Positions 8,245 through 15,315 of a stretch of DNA of 16,816 nt are shown here, piece after piece. This DNA is from CAZQYC01 sp043746555 (GTDB lineage: Bacteria; Pseudomonadota; Gammaproteobacteria; Steroidobacterales; Steroidobacteraceae): NCBI GenBank assembly GCA_043746555.1, contig JAYTQU010000123.1, forward strand, positions 1-16,816, written 5' to 3'. Positions within the stretch are counted from its first letter, which is position 1; every line of letters starts with the position of its first letter. Below the pieces are notes generated by a model. The model was not told the DNA's origin, made no database searches, and saw nothing but the letters and a program-made list of their open reading frames with translations. Position numbers and translations under genes: made by a program.

Positions 8245-8305
8245 GATGAGTGATGCGAGATGGGCAAGAACGACCATCTTTACTCTTGCCCATCGCCGAT
8301 CATCC
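8245..8305 (+). repeat. 7-nt-word hairpin between ispE and tRNA-Gln
   Basis: The left arm reads GATGAGT (8245), GATGCGA (8252) and GATGGGC (8259). An 11-bp perfect stem is formed by GATGGGCAAGA (8259-8269) and TCTTGCCCATC (8284-8294), with a 14-nt loop. Beyond a short interruption TGAT (8251-8254) pairs with ATCA (8299-8302), so the arms stay in register by one 7-nt unit. It starts 11 bp after the ispE stop and ends about 20 bp before the tRNA. No T-run follows, so it is not a classical intrinsic terminator. Confidence 0.75.
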
Positions 8306-8325
8306 TGTATCGATCACGTAATTAT

Positions 8326-8400
8326 TGGGGTGTCGCCAAGTGGTAAGGCAGCGGGTTTTGATCCCGCCATTCGGAGGTTCGAATCCTTCCACCCCAGCCA
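8326..8400 (+). tRNA. tRNA-Gln (anticodon TTG)
   Basis: A 75-nt tRNA with encoded CCA. The acceptor stem is TGGGGTG (8326-8332) with CACCCCA (8390-8396), G discriminator at 8397 and CCA at 8398-8400. The anticodon stem GCGGG (8351-8355) with CCCGC encloses the loop TTTTGAT with anticodon TTG at 8358-8360, which reads CAA. The T arm has GGTTCGAATCC. The sequence is very close to the E. coli tRNA-Gln type. Its place between ispE and prs is also that of the Pseudomonas tRNA-Gln gene. Confidence 0.98.
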
Positions 8401-8407
8401 GAAGAAA

Positions 8408-8507
8408 GGCTGTAGGTATTTAGATTGTAGGCTTTTGGTCGGAAATGAAAGACAACACATGAACTCGCATTCTGTCTACAGCCCACAGCCTCTAGCCTAC
8501 CGCCTAA
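8408..8507. repeat. 7-nt-word repeat between tRNA-Gln and prs
   Basis: The right arm (8473-8507) is read in five 7-nt units: TGTCTAC, AGCCCAC, AGCCTCT, AGCCTAC and CGCCTAA. The left side (8408-8433) has GGCTGTAG at 8408-8415 and GTAGGCT at 8427-8433, exact complements of parts of the right arm (8476-8483 and 8494-8500). These two pairings cross each other, so they are alternative registers rather than one simple hairpin. The rest of the 123-bp spacer shows no gene. Confidence 0.55.
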
Positions 8508-8523
8508 GCGCGGAGCGCGTCTG

Positions 8524-9477
8524 ATGGACCGTTCGACCATGGCGGTCTTTACGGGCAGCGCGAATCCGCAGCTTGCCCAAGATATCGTGCGGCATTTGTC
8601 CGTACCGCTCGCCCGTTCTGAAGTGGGACGCTTTAGCGACGGCGAGATTCAGGCCGAAGTGATGGAAAACGTTCGCGGTCGCGATGTGTACATCGTGCAG
8701 TCGACGTGTCCTCCGGCCAACGAAAACATCATGGAGTTGTTGGTGATGGTCGATGCTTGTCGACGTGCATCGGCAGCGCGAATTACCGCAGTGGTGCCGT
8801 ATTTCGGGTATGCGAGGCAAGATCGCCGGCCGCGTGCCATGCGAGTACCGATCACTGCGAAGCTAGTCGCCAACATGATTGCGAGCGCCGGCGTCGATCG
8901 TTTGCTTACCGTCGATGTGCATGCCGATCAGATTCAAGGATTCTTCGATATCCCGGTCGATAACGTTTATGCGTCGCCGGTGTTGTTGGGCGATGTGTGG
9001 AAACAAAAGTACGACAACTTGGTGGTCGTCTCGCCGGATGTCGGTGGCGTGGTGCGCGCACGAGCGATCGCCAAGCGTCTCGATGACTCCGAGTTGGCGA
9101 TCATCGACAAGCGCCGACCGAAAGCGAATGTGTCCGAAGTGATGAACATCATCGGCGAAGTGAAAGGCAAGAGCTGTGTGTTGGTCGACGACTTGGTCGA
9201 TACGGCCGGAACACTTTGTCATGCGGCCGCAGCGCTCAAAGACGAAGGTGCGAAACGCGTCGTTGCCTACATCACGCATCCGGTGTTGTCGGGCGCGGCG
9301 ATCGATCGCATTGGCAAATCGCAGTTGGATGAGTTGGTCGTCACCGACACCATTCCGCTGCGCGAAGCCGCCAAGAACTGTCCGAAAATTCGCCAGCTCT
9401 CGGTCGCCGGGTTGCTCGCGGAAACGATGCGTCGCATCCGCGATGAGGAGAGCGTGAGTTCGCTTTATATCGATTAG
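8524..9477 (+). CDS. prs: Ribose-phosphate pyrophosphokinase (PRPP synthase)
   Basis: A 317-residue class I PRPP synthase; it makes 5-phosphoribosyl-1-pyrophosphate from ribose 5-phosphate and ATP for nucleotide, histidine, tryptophan and NAD synthesis. The ATP-binding flexible loop is in YARQDRRPRAMRVPITAK (96-113), the metal and ribose-phosphate region is DVHADQIQGFF (131-141), and the PRPP-binding motif is VDDLVDTAGT (221-230). The ATG at 8524 gives a normal length; the ATG at 8539 (residue 6) is a possible alternative, since many homologues begin near MAVFTG. A GGAG about 9-12 nt upstream of 8524 may serve as ribosome-binding site. It sits between tRNA-Gln and rplY as in related genomes. 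Confidence 0.98.
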   Translation: MDRSTMAVFTGSANPQLAQDIVRHLSVPLARSEVGRFSDGEIQAEVMENVRGRDVYIVQSTCPPANENIMELLVMVDACRRASAARITAVVPYFGYARQDRRPRAMRVPITAKLVANMIASAGVDRLLTVDVHADQIQGFFDIPVDNVYASPVLLGDVWKQKYDNLVVVSPDVGGVVRARAIAKRLDDSELAIIDKRRPKANVSEVMNIIGEVKGKSCVLVDDLVDTAGTLCHAAAALKDEGAKRVVAYITHPVLSGAAIDRIGKSQLDELVVTDTIPLREAAKNCPKIRQLSVAGLLAETMRRIRDEESVSSLYID

Positions 9478-9478
9478 C

Positions 9479-9642
9479 GATGGGTGACGAGTGCTGTGCA
9501 AGAATGTTCGTCAGCATGACCATACGCACACATCGCAATAGCGCAGTTCTGGCTTTTGGTCGCGAATCCAGAATTGCATTCATTGATGGGAAGTGATTGA
9601 CGGCGTGACGATTTGTTCATCGCCCAGCACTCATCACCCATT
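9479..9642. repeat. Long-range 7-nt-word inverted repeat in the prs–rplY spacer
   Basis: The left arm 9479-9499 (GATGGGT, GACGAGT, GCTGTGC) starts 2 nt after the prs stop. The right arm 9622-9642 is its near-perfect inverse (units GCCCAGC, ACTCATC, ACCCATT), with 19 of 21 positions able to pair, one as G-U; a further unit GTTCATC precedes it. The 122 nt between hold a smaller hairpin, CAGTTCTGG with CCAGAATTG (about 9543-9577). The right arm ends 8 nt before the rplY ribosome-binding site. Confidence 0.75.
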
Positions 9643-9663
9643 ATTTTCTTTGGAGTATGTGTA

Positions 9664-10380
9664 ATGAAAACTTCGTTTGAATTGGTCGCCGACGACCGGA
9701 CAGGTACACAGGGGAAAGGTGCGAGCCGCCGCCTGCGTCGTTCCGGTAAAGTCCCGGCGATTCTGTACGGCGGTCACGCCGAACCGCGTTTGTTGATTCT
9801 GGATCATCAGAATCTATTGACCTTGTCGGTCAACGAACGTTTCTTCACCACCATTCTATCGCTGCGCGTGGGCGACGAGAAACAGGCGGCTATCGTCAAG
9901 GACGTGCAACGTCATCCGGCCAAGAACTGGGTGTTGCATTTGGATTTGCAGCGCGTCATGGACAACGAAAAGATTCGCATGACGATTCCGTTGCACTTCA
10001 CCGGTGCCGCAGGCGCGCCGGGCGTCAAGACTCAAGGCGGCATCGTGTCGCACTTGCTCAACGACGTGGAAATCTTTTGCTTGCCGAAGGATCTGCCGGA
10101 GTCGTTGGAGATCGACATGTCGGCGATGAACATGAACGACATCAAGCGGCTCTCGGATATTCCGTTGCCTCCGGGCGTCGAGATCGTGTTGCTCTCGCAC
10201 GGCCGCGACGAAGCGGTGGTGTCGATCCATCATCCGCGCGCCGAAGAAGTCGAAGCAGCGCCGGTCGCGGTGGCGGCAGAAGCTGCGCCGGCGGCAGGTG
10301 CGGCACCGGCGGCAGGTACAGCGGCGGCTCCGGCCGCAGCGGCGGCGGCGCCGGCGAAGAAGGAAGGCGGCAAGAAGTAG
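9664..10380 (+). CDS. rplY: 50S ribosomal protein L25, long (TL5/CTC) form
   Basis: A 238-residue protein that binds 5S rRNA in the 50S subunit. The N-terminal L25 domain has GKGASRRLRRSGKVPAILYG (17-36). The second beta domain characteristic of the CTC form follows (about 100-195, including GVKTQGGIVSHLL). A low-complexity Ala/Pro tail ending in KKEGGKK (about 197-238) closes the protein. The start is ATG 9664, preceded by TTTGGAG about 9-14 nt upstream; the frame is also open from 9613, but that segment runs through the right arm of the spacer repeat and is not L25-like. It lies between prs and pth, the common order in Gammaproteobacteria. Confidence 0.96.
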   Translation: MKTSFELVADDRTGTQGKGASRRLRRSGKVPAILYGGHAEPRLLILDHQNLLTLSVNERFFTTILSLRVGDEKQAAIVKDVQRHPAKNWVLHLDLQRVMDNEKIRMTIPLHFTGAAGAPGVKTQGGIVSHLLNDVEIFCLPKDLPESLEIDMSAMNMNDIKRLSDIPLPPGVEIVLLSHGRDEAVVSIHHPRAEEVEAAPVAVAAEAAPAAGAAPAAGTAAAPAAAAAAPAKKEGGKK

Positions 10381-10385
10381 CGGCA

Positions 10386-10473
10386 CCCGCGAGAGCGTGA
10401 GGGCGTGAGGTCGGAAGATCGAGACATCGGTTTTCTTATATTTCGCGCTCTCACGATCTCCCGCGCTCACGTT
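10386..10473. repeat. 8-nt-word hairpin between rplY and pth
   Basis: This is the octad version of the spacer repeats. The left units are CCCGCGAG, AGCGTGAG, GGCGTGAG and GTCGGAAG (10386-10417). The right units are TTCGCGCT, CTCACGAT, CTCCCGCG and CTCACGTT (10442-10473). Positions 10391-10409 pair with 10442-10460 as a 19-bp stem with one mismatch and three G-U pairs, around a 32-nt loop. The repeat begins 6 nt after the rplY stop; the last right-hand unit ends one base before the pth ATG. Confidence 0.75.
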
Positions 10474-10474
10474 C

Positions 10475-11056
10475 ATGTCCGGCGCAACTCTCAATGCCAT
10501 CGTCGGTCTCGGCAATCCCGGGCCCGAGCATGTACACACGCGTCACAACGCGGGCTTCTGGCTGGTCGAATTGTTGGCTGCGAAGTTCAAAGCTAATTTT
10601 CGCTCCCACGCGAAATATCACGGCGAAGTATGCCGCATCGAAATTGCGGGACAAGAGATCACGCTCTTGAAACCGCAGACGTATATGAATCGCAGCGGTC
10701 TTGCGGTACGTGCGTTGTGCGATTATCTGAAAATTCCTTCACATCAAGTGCTGATCGCATACGACGAGCTCGATCTCGCGGTGGGAACGGCGCGTTTCAA
10801 ATTTGCCGGCGGACCGGGCGGTCACAACGGCATGCGCGATGTCATCACGCATATCGGTCAAGAGTGCTGGCGCATGCGAATCGGCATCGGTCATCCCGGC
10901 AATCGCGACGAAGTGATCGATTACGTGCTGCATCGAGCATCGGCAGCCGATGAGAAATTAATTCAAGACAGCATCGCGCGCGCGGCGGACGCCGTCGACG
11001 TATTTCTAGAGCAGGGCGCGGAAAAAGCGATGAACAAATTGCACGGGAAGACTTGA
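10475..11056 (+). CDS. pth: Peptidyl-tRNA hydrolase
   Basis: A 193-residue enzyme that cleaves peptidyl-tRNA released from stalled ribosomes and so recycles tRNA. The active-site residues known from E. coli (Asn10, His20, Asn68, Asp93, Asn114) are all present with a constant offset of four: Asn14 in GLGNPG, His24 in RHNAGF, Asn72 in TYMNRSG, Asp97 in YDELDL and Asn118 in GGHNG. The length is standard. The ATG directly follows a pyrimidine-rich 8-nt-word arm, and no Shine-Dalgarno is visible. Order rplY-pth-ychF is conserved. Confidence 0.98.
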   Translation: MSGATLNAIVGLGNPGPEHVHTRHNAGFWLVELLAAKFKANFRSHAKYHGEVCRIEIAGQEITLLKPQTYMNRSGLAVRALCDYLKIPSHQVLIAYDELDLAVGTARFKFAGGPGGHNGMRDVITHIGQECWRMRIGIGHPGNRDEVIDYVLHRASAADEKLIQDSIARAADAVDVFLEQGAEKAMNKLHGKT

Positions 11057-11068
11057 TGGATTGTCGGC

Positions 11069-11128
11069 GATGAGCGATCAGTGATGGGTGATGGGCACGA
11101 CGCTCATACTCATCACTCATCACCCTTC
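11069..11128. repeat. 7-nt-word hairpin between pth and ychF
   Basis: The left units are GATGAGC (11069), GATCAGT (11076), GATGGGT (11083) and GATGGGC (11090). The right units are ACTCATC (11108), ACTCATC (11115) and ACCCTTC (11122). One pairing joins 11069-11088 to 11103-11121 with a few mismatches and a bulge around a 14-nt loop; shifts by one unit are also possible. The 12-mer CACTCATCACCC (11114-11125) occurs identically in the prs–rplY spacer (9628-9639). The repeat begins 12 nt after the pth stop and ends 14 nt before the ychF ATG. Confidence 0.7.
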
Positions 11129-11142
11129 ACAGCGAATAAACA

Positions 11143-12234
11143 ATGGGCATCAAATGCGGCATCGTCGGATTACCCAACGTCGGTAAGTCCACGCTATTCA
11201 ACGCGCTCACGCGTGCGCAAATCGCGGCGGAGAACTATCCGTTCTGCACCATCGATCCGAACATCGGCATCGTGCCGGTTCCCGATCCGCGTCTGGAAGC
11301 GCTTGCCAAAATCGTCAAGCCCGAGCGAATTCTTCCGGCCACGGTGGAATTTGTCGATATTGCGGGATTGGTGGCGGGCGCGTCCAAGGGCGAAGGGTTG
11401 GGGAATAAATTTCTCGCTCACATCCGCGAGACCGACGCGATTGCGCACGTTGTGCGCTGTTTCGAAAATGACGATATCGTGCACGTTGCCGGTCGAGTGA
11501 AACCGCTGGATGACGTCGCCATCATCAACACCGAACTGGCATTGGCCGATCTCGATACAGTCGAACGCGCGCTGTTACGAGCCGAGAAAGCGGCCAAGGC
11601 GGGCGACAAAGACGCGATCAAATTACGCGATCTATTGAAGCGCCTCGGCGAGCACTTGAATACCGGCACAGCGGCGCGTGCGTTAATCGGCGACGCCGAA
11701 CAGCGCAAACTTTTGCGCGACCTGCATCTCATTACTTTGAAGCCGCTAATGTACGTGGCGAATGTCGCGGAGAATGGTTTCGACAACAATCCGCATCTGG
11801 ACGAGCTGCGTAAAGTGGCGGCGCAAGAGGGCACCGACGTTGTGCCGGTGTGTGCCGCGATCGAAGCTGAAATCGCCCAACTCGACGAAGCCGATCGCGC
11901 CGAGTTTCTCGCTGAGATCGGATTGAGCGAGCCGGGACTCAATCGCGTCATTCGCGCCGGTTACAAATTGCTTGGACTGCAAACCTACTTTACCGCGGGC
12001 GTAAAAGAAGTTCGCGCCTGGACGGTGACCGCCGGTTCCACCGCGCCGCAAGCGGCCGGTGTGATTCACACCGATTTTGAGAAGGGTTTTATTCGCGCCG
12101 AGGTGATTGCGTACGACGATTTTCTGGCCGGCAAAGGCGAGGCGGGCGCGAAGGAAAGCGGCAAGCTTCGGCTGGAAGGAAAGGAGTACATCGTGCGCGA
12201 AGGTGACGTAATGCATTTCCGATTCAACGTATGA
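11143..12234 (+). CDS. ychF: Redox-regulated ATPase YchF (OLA1/Obg family)
   Basis: A 363-residue ribosome-binding P-loop ATPase, universal in bacteria. The Walker A/G1 motif is GLPNVGKST (9-17) and the G3 motif is in DIAGLVAGASKGEGLG (72-87). The G4 position reads NVAE (207-210) instead of NKxD, the known change that gives YchF a preference for ATP over GTP. A coiled-coil insertion lies about 130-175 and a C-terminal TGS-type domain ends in EGDVMHFRFNV. It follows pth at 86 bp, the conserved pair. No Shine-Dalgarno is visible ahead of the ATG. Confidence 0.98.
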   Translation: MGIKCGIVGLPNVGKSTLFNALTRAQIAAENYPFCTIDPNIGIVPVPDPRLEALAKIVKPERILPATVEFVDIAGLVAGASKGEGLGNKFLAHIRETDAIAHVVRCFENDDIVHVAGRVKPLDDVAIINTELALADLDTVERALLRAEKAAKAGDKDAIKLRDLLKRLGEHLNTGTAARALIGDAEQRKLLRDLHLITLKPLMYVANVAENGFDNNPHLDELRKVAAQEGTDVVPVCAAIEAEIAQLDEADRAEFLAEIGLSEPGLNRVIRAGYKLLGLQTYFTAGVKEVRAWTVTAGSTAPQAAGVIHTDFEKGFIRAEVIAYDDFLAGKGEAGAKESGKLRLEGKEYIVREGDVMHFRFNV

Positions 12235-12329
12235 TGGCGTTGGCGGCGTGCGTTGTTTCGCGCACTGAAAGCAAATACGCGCATCTCGCGCGCGCACGAC
12301 AATTTTTATTGAGCGACAGCGTGCGCCGG

Positions 12330-12357
12330 ACCGCGATTCGACAAATGCGGCTATAGT
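12330..12357 (+). promoter_or_regulatory. Possible promoter of the acyl-CoA ligase–gcdH pair
   Basis: TATAGT at 12352-12357 is a good -10 hexamer; no clear -35 is seen. It lies 43 bp ahead of the GTG start, and a strong Shine-Dalgarno (GCGGAGG, about 12385-12391) follows. The remainder of the 165-bp spacer (12235-12399) holds only a 5-bp stem (12248-12252 with 12261-12265) and a short T-run at 12303-12307 not attached to a stable stem. Unlike the neighbouring spacers, it has no word-repeat hairpin. Confidence 0.35.
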
Positions 12358-12399
12358 AGCCGGCGCCAATAACTTACGTATCTTGCGGAGGCGATCATC

Positions 12400-14079
12400 G
12401 TGCAACACGCCTGGGAAAAATCTTATACAAGCGGCATTTCATGGAATTTCCCATTGCCGGCGGCCAAACCCGTTCCGAGCATTTTGGAAGAAGCCGCGCG
12501 CCAGTGGCCCGACAAAGTCGGCTTAGATTTCTACGATCGAACATTCACGTACGCCGAATTGCTCCAATCGGCAGCGCGCGTCGCCAAGGGCTTGCAAGCG
12601 ATCGGCGTGGGTCCGGGCGTGCACGTTGGTTTGCATCTCATTAACTCGCCGCACTACTTGTTGTGCTTCTTTGGCATCCTGATGGCGGGTGGGCGCGTGG
12701 TAAATTTTAGTCCTTTGGCGGCGAAGCGCGAGTTGGAGTATCAGTTAGTCGACTCGAAGACCCAAGTGATGATTACGCTTGGAACCAAAACGCTGTACGG
12801 ACAAGTCGCGCCATTGAAAGGCAAGGGCGAGCTCAAGAATATTATCGTCTGTAACTTGACCGATTTTGTTTCTGCAGACGCAGCCGCTACGCTACTCGGA
12901 CCGCTCGCGGCAAGTCCCGAGACCAACGTTGGCGATATCGATTTCGCGCAACTAATCGATAACGACGGCAAGTTTCAACGCCATCCGGTTGGCAAGCTCG
13001 AAGACGAAGTCGCGGTATTGCAGTACACGGGCGGAACAACAGGCGAGCCGAAAGGCGCGATGCTGACGCATGCGAATTTTTGCGCTGTGCTTAATATCTA
13101 CGATCACTGGCGCGGCGGCGAAGTGATTGAAGAGGATGCCAGAGTGTTGTTGGTGTTGCCGCTCTTTCATATCTTCGGCCTGACCTCGGCAATGCTGGGC
13201 AATTTATTTTTCGGCATTCGCATCGTACTGCACGTGCGTTTCGATACCGACCGAGCGCTCGCCGATATTACGCGGAAGAAGATCACGCGCTTCGGCGGCG
13301 TGCCTACTATGTTTGCCGCGCTGGTGAATCATCCGCGCTTAAAGGAATTCGATATTTCCTCGCTCAAACGCTGCGGTTCCGGCGGTGCGCCGTTGCCTGC
13401 GGATGTGTTGCAACGATTTAAGGCACTGACCGGCGTGACGCCCAAAGAAGGATATGGACTGACGGAAACCGCGCCGCTTGCGACATTGCAACTTGTCGCA
13501 GGTGAGCCGCGCGCGGGGTCGGTGGGTTTGCCGGCGCCGCACACGTTGATCGAGGTGGTCGACATTGAAGATGGCGAAACGGTATTGCCGCTCGGCTCGC
13601 GTGGCGAGATTTGTATTACCGGCCCGCAAGTCATGAAGGGCTATTGGAACAAAGCCGATGCTACCGAACTGGCGTTGCGCAAAGGTCGTTTTCACACCGG
13701 CGACATCGGTTATATGGATGAAGACGGCTATGTCACGCTGGTCGATCGCAAGAAGGACATGATTCTCTCCGGCGGATACAACGTTTTTCCACGCAATATC
13801 GAAGAAGCGATTTACGAACATCCTTCAGTTGCCGAATGCACGGTGATCGGCGTGCCCGATGCGCATCGCGGGCAGTCGGCGAAGGCGTTCATCGCGTTAA
13901 AGAGTGGTAGCGCGTCGTTCACGTACGAAGAACTCATCGCGTTTTTGCGCGATCGACTCGCCAAATACGAGATGCCCACCGAAATCGAAATCCGCGACAG
14001 CTTGCCAAAGACCGCAGTCGGCAAACTCACCAAAAAAGAATTGGTGGCGGAAGAAGTCGCCAAGCGCGCGGCGCGATAG
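12400..14079 (+). CDS. Acyl-CoA synthetase (AMP-forming), probably dicarboxylate/fatty acid–CoA ligase
   Basis: A 559-residue member of the ANL superfamily, which activates a carboxylic acid with ATP and CoA through an acyl-AMP. The phosphate-binding motif is YTGGTTGEPKGA (209-220), the A5 motif GYGLTETAP (351-359), the hinge region HTGDIGYMDEDGYVTLVDRK (432-451), and the catalytic lysine is in PKTAVGKLTKKEL (Lys542). It begins with GTG at 12400, 8 nt after GCGGAGG. A gap of only 28 bp separates it from glutaryl-CoA dehydrogenase. Overall it looks like the long-chain fatty acid/PimA-like dicarboxylate ligases. Activation of glutarate or a similar diacid is an inference from the neighbour, not from residues I can read. 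Confidence 0.9.
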   Translation: MQHAWEKSYTSGISWNFPLPAAKPVPSILEEAARQWPDKVGLDFYDRTFTYAELLQSAARVAKGLQAIGVGPGVHVGLHLINSPHYLLCFFGILMAGGRVVNFSPLAAKRELEYQLVDSKTQVMITLGTKTLYGQVAPLKGKGELKNIIVCNLTDFVSADAAATLLGPLAASPETNVGDIDFAQLIDNDGKFQRHPVGKLEDEVAVLQYTGGTTGEPKGAMLTHANFCAVLNIYDHWRGGEVIEEDARVLLVLPLFHIFGLTSAMLGNLFFGIRIVLHVRFDTDRALADITRKKITRFGGVPTMFAALVNHPRLKEFDISSLKRCGSGGAPLPADVLQRFKALTGVTPKEGYGLTETAPLATLQLVAGEPRAGSVGLPAPHTLIEVVDIEDGETVLPLGSRGEICITGPQVMKGYWNKADATELALRKGRFHTGDIGYMDEDGYVTLVDRKKDMILSGGYNVFPRNIEEAIYEHPSVAECTVIGVPDAHRGQSAKAFIALKSGSASFTYEELIAFLRDRLAKYEMPTEIEIRDSLPKTAVGKLTKKELVAEEVAKRAAR

Positions 14080-14107
14080 TCTTTTTACAGAGACCTGAGG
14101 TTCGAAT

Positions 14108-15304
14108 ATGTCTAGCAAGAGCCGTGCGGAATTCGTGTGGGAAGATCCCTTTCTCATGGAGCAGCAGTTGAGCGAGGAAGAGCAGTTGGTCATGAAGACC
14201 GCGCACGACTACGCCCAAGAGAAACTGCAACCGCGCGTGCGGCAGGCATTTCGCGAAGAAAAAACCGATCCGGCCATCTTTCGCGAAATGGGCGAGCTCG
14301 GTTTGCTCGGGCCCACGTTGCACGGCTACGGTTGCTCGGGGCTCAACTATGTGAGCTACGGATTGATTGCGCGCGAGATCGAGCGAGTCGACTCCGGTTA
14401 TCGATCGATGATGAGTGTGCAATCGAGTTTGTGCATGTATCCGATCTACGCATTCGGCAGCGATGCGCAAAAAGAAAAATATTTACCGAAGCTTGCGAGC
14501 GGTGAATACATCGGTTGCTTCGGATTGACGGAGCCGGACTTCGGTTCCGATCCGGGCGGCATGATTACGCGTGCGAAGAAAGTTGCGAATGGCTATCTGC
14601 TCAATGGCGCGAAGACGTGGATTTCCAATGCGCCAATCTCGGACGTGCTCATCGTATGGGCTAAGACCGATGACCCAAGCGGAAAAAGAGAAGAAATACG
14701 CGGTTTCGTTTTGGAGAAAGGCATGAAGGGTTTAACGACGCCAAAAATCGACGGCAAGTTGTCGTTGCGCGCGTCGATCACGGGGCAAATCGTGATGGCC
14801 GATGTGCTGGTGCCGGAAGACGCCATTCTGCCCGATGTCAAAGGGCTCAAAGGTCCATTCTCGTGTTTGAACAATGCACGACTCGGTATCGCATGGGGAG
14901 CGCTCGGCGCGGCCGAAGCGTGCTGGCATGCTGCGCGAAATTACACGATGGATCGCAAACAATTCGGCAAACCGCTTGCTGCGAATCAATTGATTCAGAA
15001 AAAGCTAGCGGACATGCAAACTGAAATTAGTTTGGGATTGCTCGGCTGCTTGCATGCAAGTCGTCTGCAAGACGACGGCAAACTCGCGCCGGAACTGATC
15101 TCGTTAATCAAACGCAATTCTTGCGGCAAGGCGCTCGACGTTGCGCGCGCGGCGCGCGACATGCACGGCGGCAACGGCATCTCCGAGGAATATCCGGTGC
15201 TGCGACACGCGATCAATCTCGAAACCGTTAACACTTACGAAGGCACGCACGACATTCATGCGTTGATCTTGGGGCGTGCGCAGACGGGAATCGCCGCTTT
15301 CTGA
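14108..15304 (+). CDS. gcdH: Glutaryl-CoA dehydrogenase
   Basis: A 398-residue FAD enzyme that oxidises and decarboxylates glutaryl-CoA to crotonyl-CoA, in the catabolism of lysine, tryptophan, glutarate and some aromatics. Similarity to the human enzyme as I remember it is high throughout: FVWEDP (9-14), GPTLHGYGCSG, ERVDSGYRSMMSVQSS (92-107, with Arg99 at the place of the substrate-binding arginine), CFGLTEPDFGSDPGG (137-151), GPFSCLNNARLGIAWG, QLIQKKLADMQTEISLGL and the catalytic glutamate Glu378 in VNTYEGTHDIHALILGRA. These features set it apart from other acyl-CoA dehydrogenases. It lies 28 bp after the ligase gene with a modest TGAGG ribosome-binding site, so the two are probably one operon. 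It converges on sufT. Confidence 0.95.
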   Translation: MSSKSRAEFVWEDPFLMEQQLSEEEQLVMKTAHDYAQEKLQPRVRQAFREEKTDPAIFREMGELGLLGPTLHGYGCSGLNYVSYGLIAREIERVDSGYRSMMSVQSSLCMYPIYAFGSDAQKEKYLPKLASGEYIGCFGLTEPDFGSDPGGMITRAKKVANGYLLNGAKTWISNAPISDVLIVWAKTDDPSGKREEIRGFVLEKGMKGLTTPKIDGKLSLRASITGQIVMADVLVPEDAILPDVKGLKGPFSCLNNARLGIAWGALGAAEACWHAARNYTMDRKQFGKPLAANQLIQKKLADMQTEISLGLLGCLHASRLQDDGKLAPELISLIKRNSCGKALDVARAARDMHGGNGISEEYPVLRHAINLETVNTYEGTHDIHALILGRAQTGIAAF

Positions 15305-15315
15305 CGAAAGCGGTT

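Noticed and set aside
8863..9501. 212-codon open frame on the minus strand
   Set aside because: Antisense to prs, His/Arg/Asp-rich as expected for the complement of this coding sequence; no motif.
9543..9577. GGCTTTTGGTCG shared between 8430 and 9551 as a functional site
   Set aside because: About eight 12-mer repeats are expected by chance in a window of this size; position alone is weak evidence.
9613..9663. Longer N-terminus for L25 (17 extra codons)
   Set aside because: The extra codons run through the spacer repeat; ATG 9664 has a good Shine-Dalgarno and gives the standard L25 start.
7246..11128. CRISPR-like or VNTR arrays
   Set aside because: Units are only 7-8 nt with no spacers between them, arms are inverted copies of each other, and no cas gene is present.
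12248..12310. Intrinsic terminator after ychF
   Set aside because: The 5-bp stem at 12248-12265 is not followed by a T-run, and the T-run at 12303-12307 is not attached to a stable stem.
11746..12408. 220-codon open frame on the minus strand across the ychF end and the following spacer
   Set aside because: Mostly antisense to ychF; no ribosome-binding site or domain. The part in the spacer alone is too short to support a gene.
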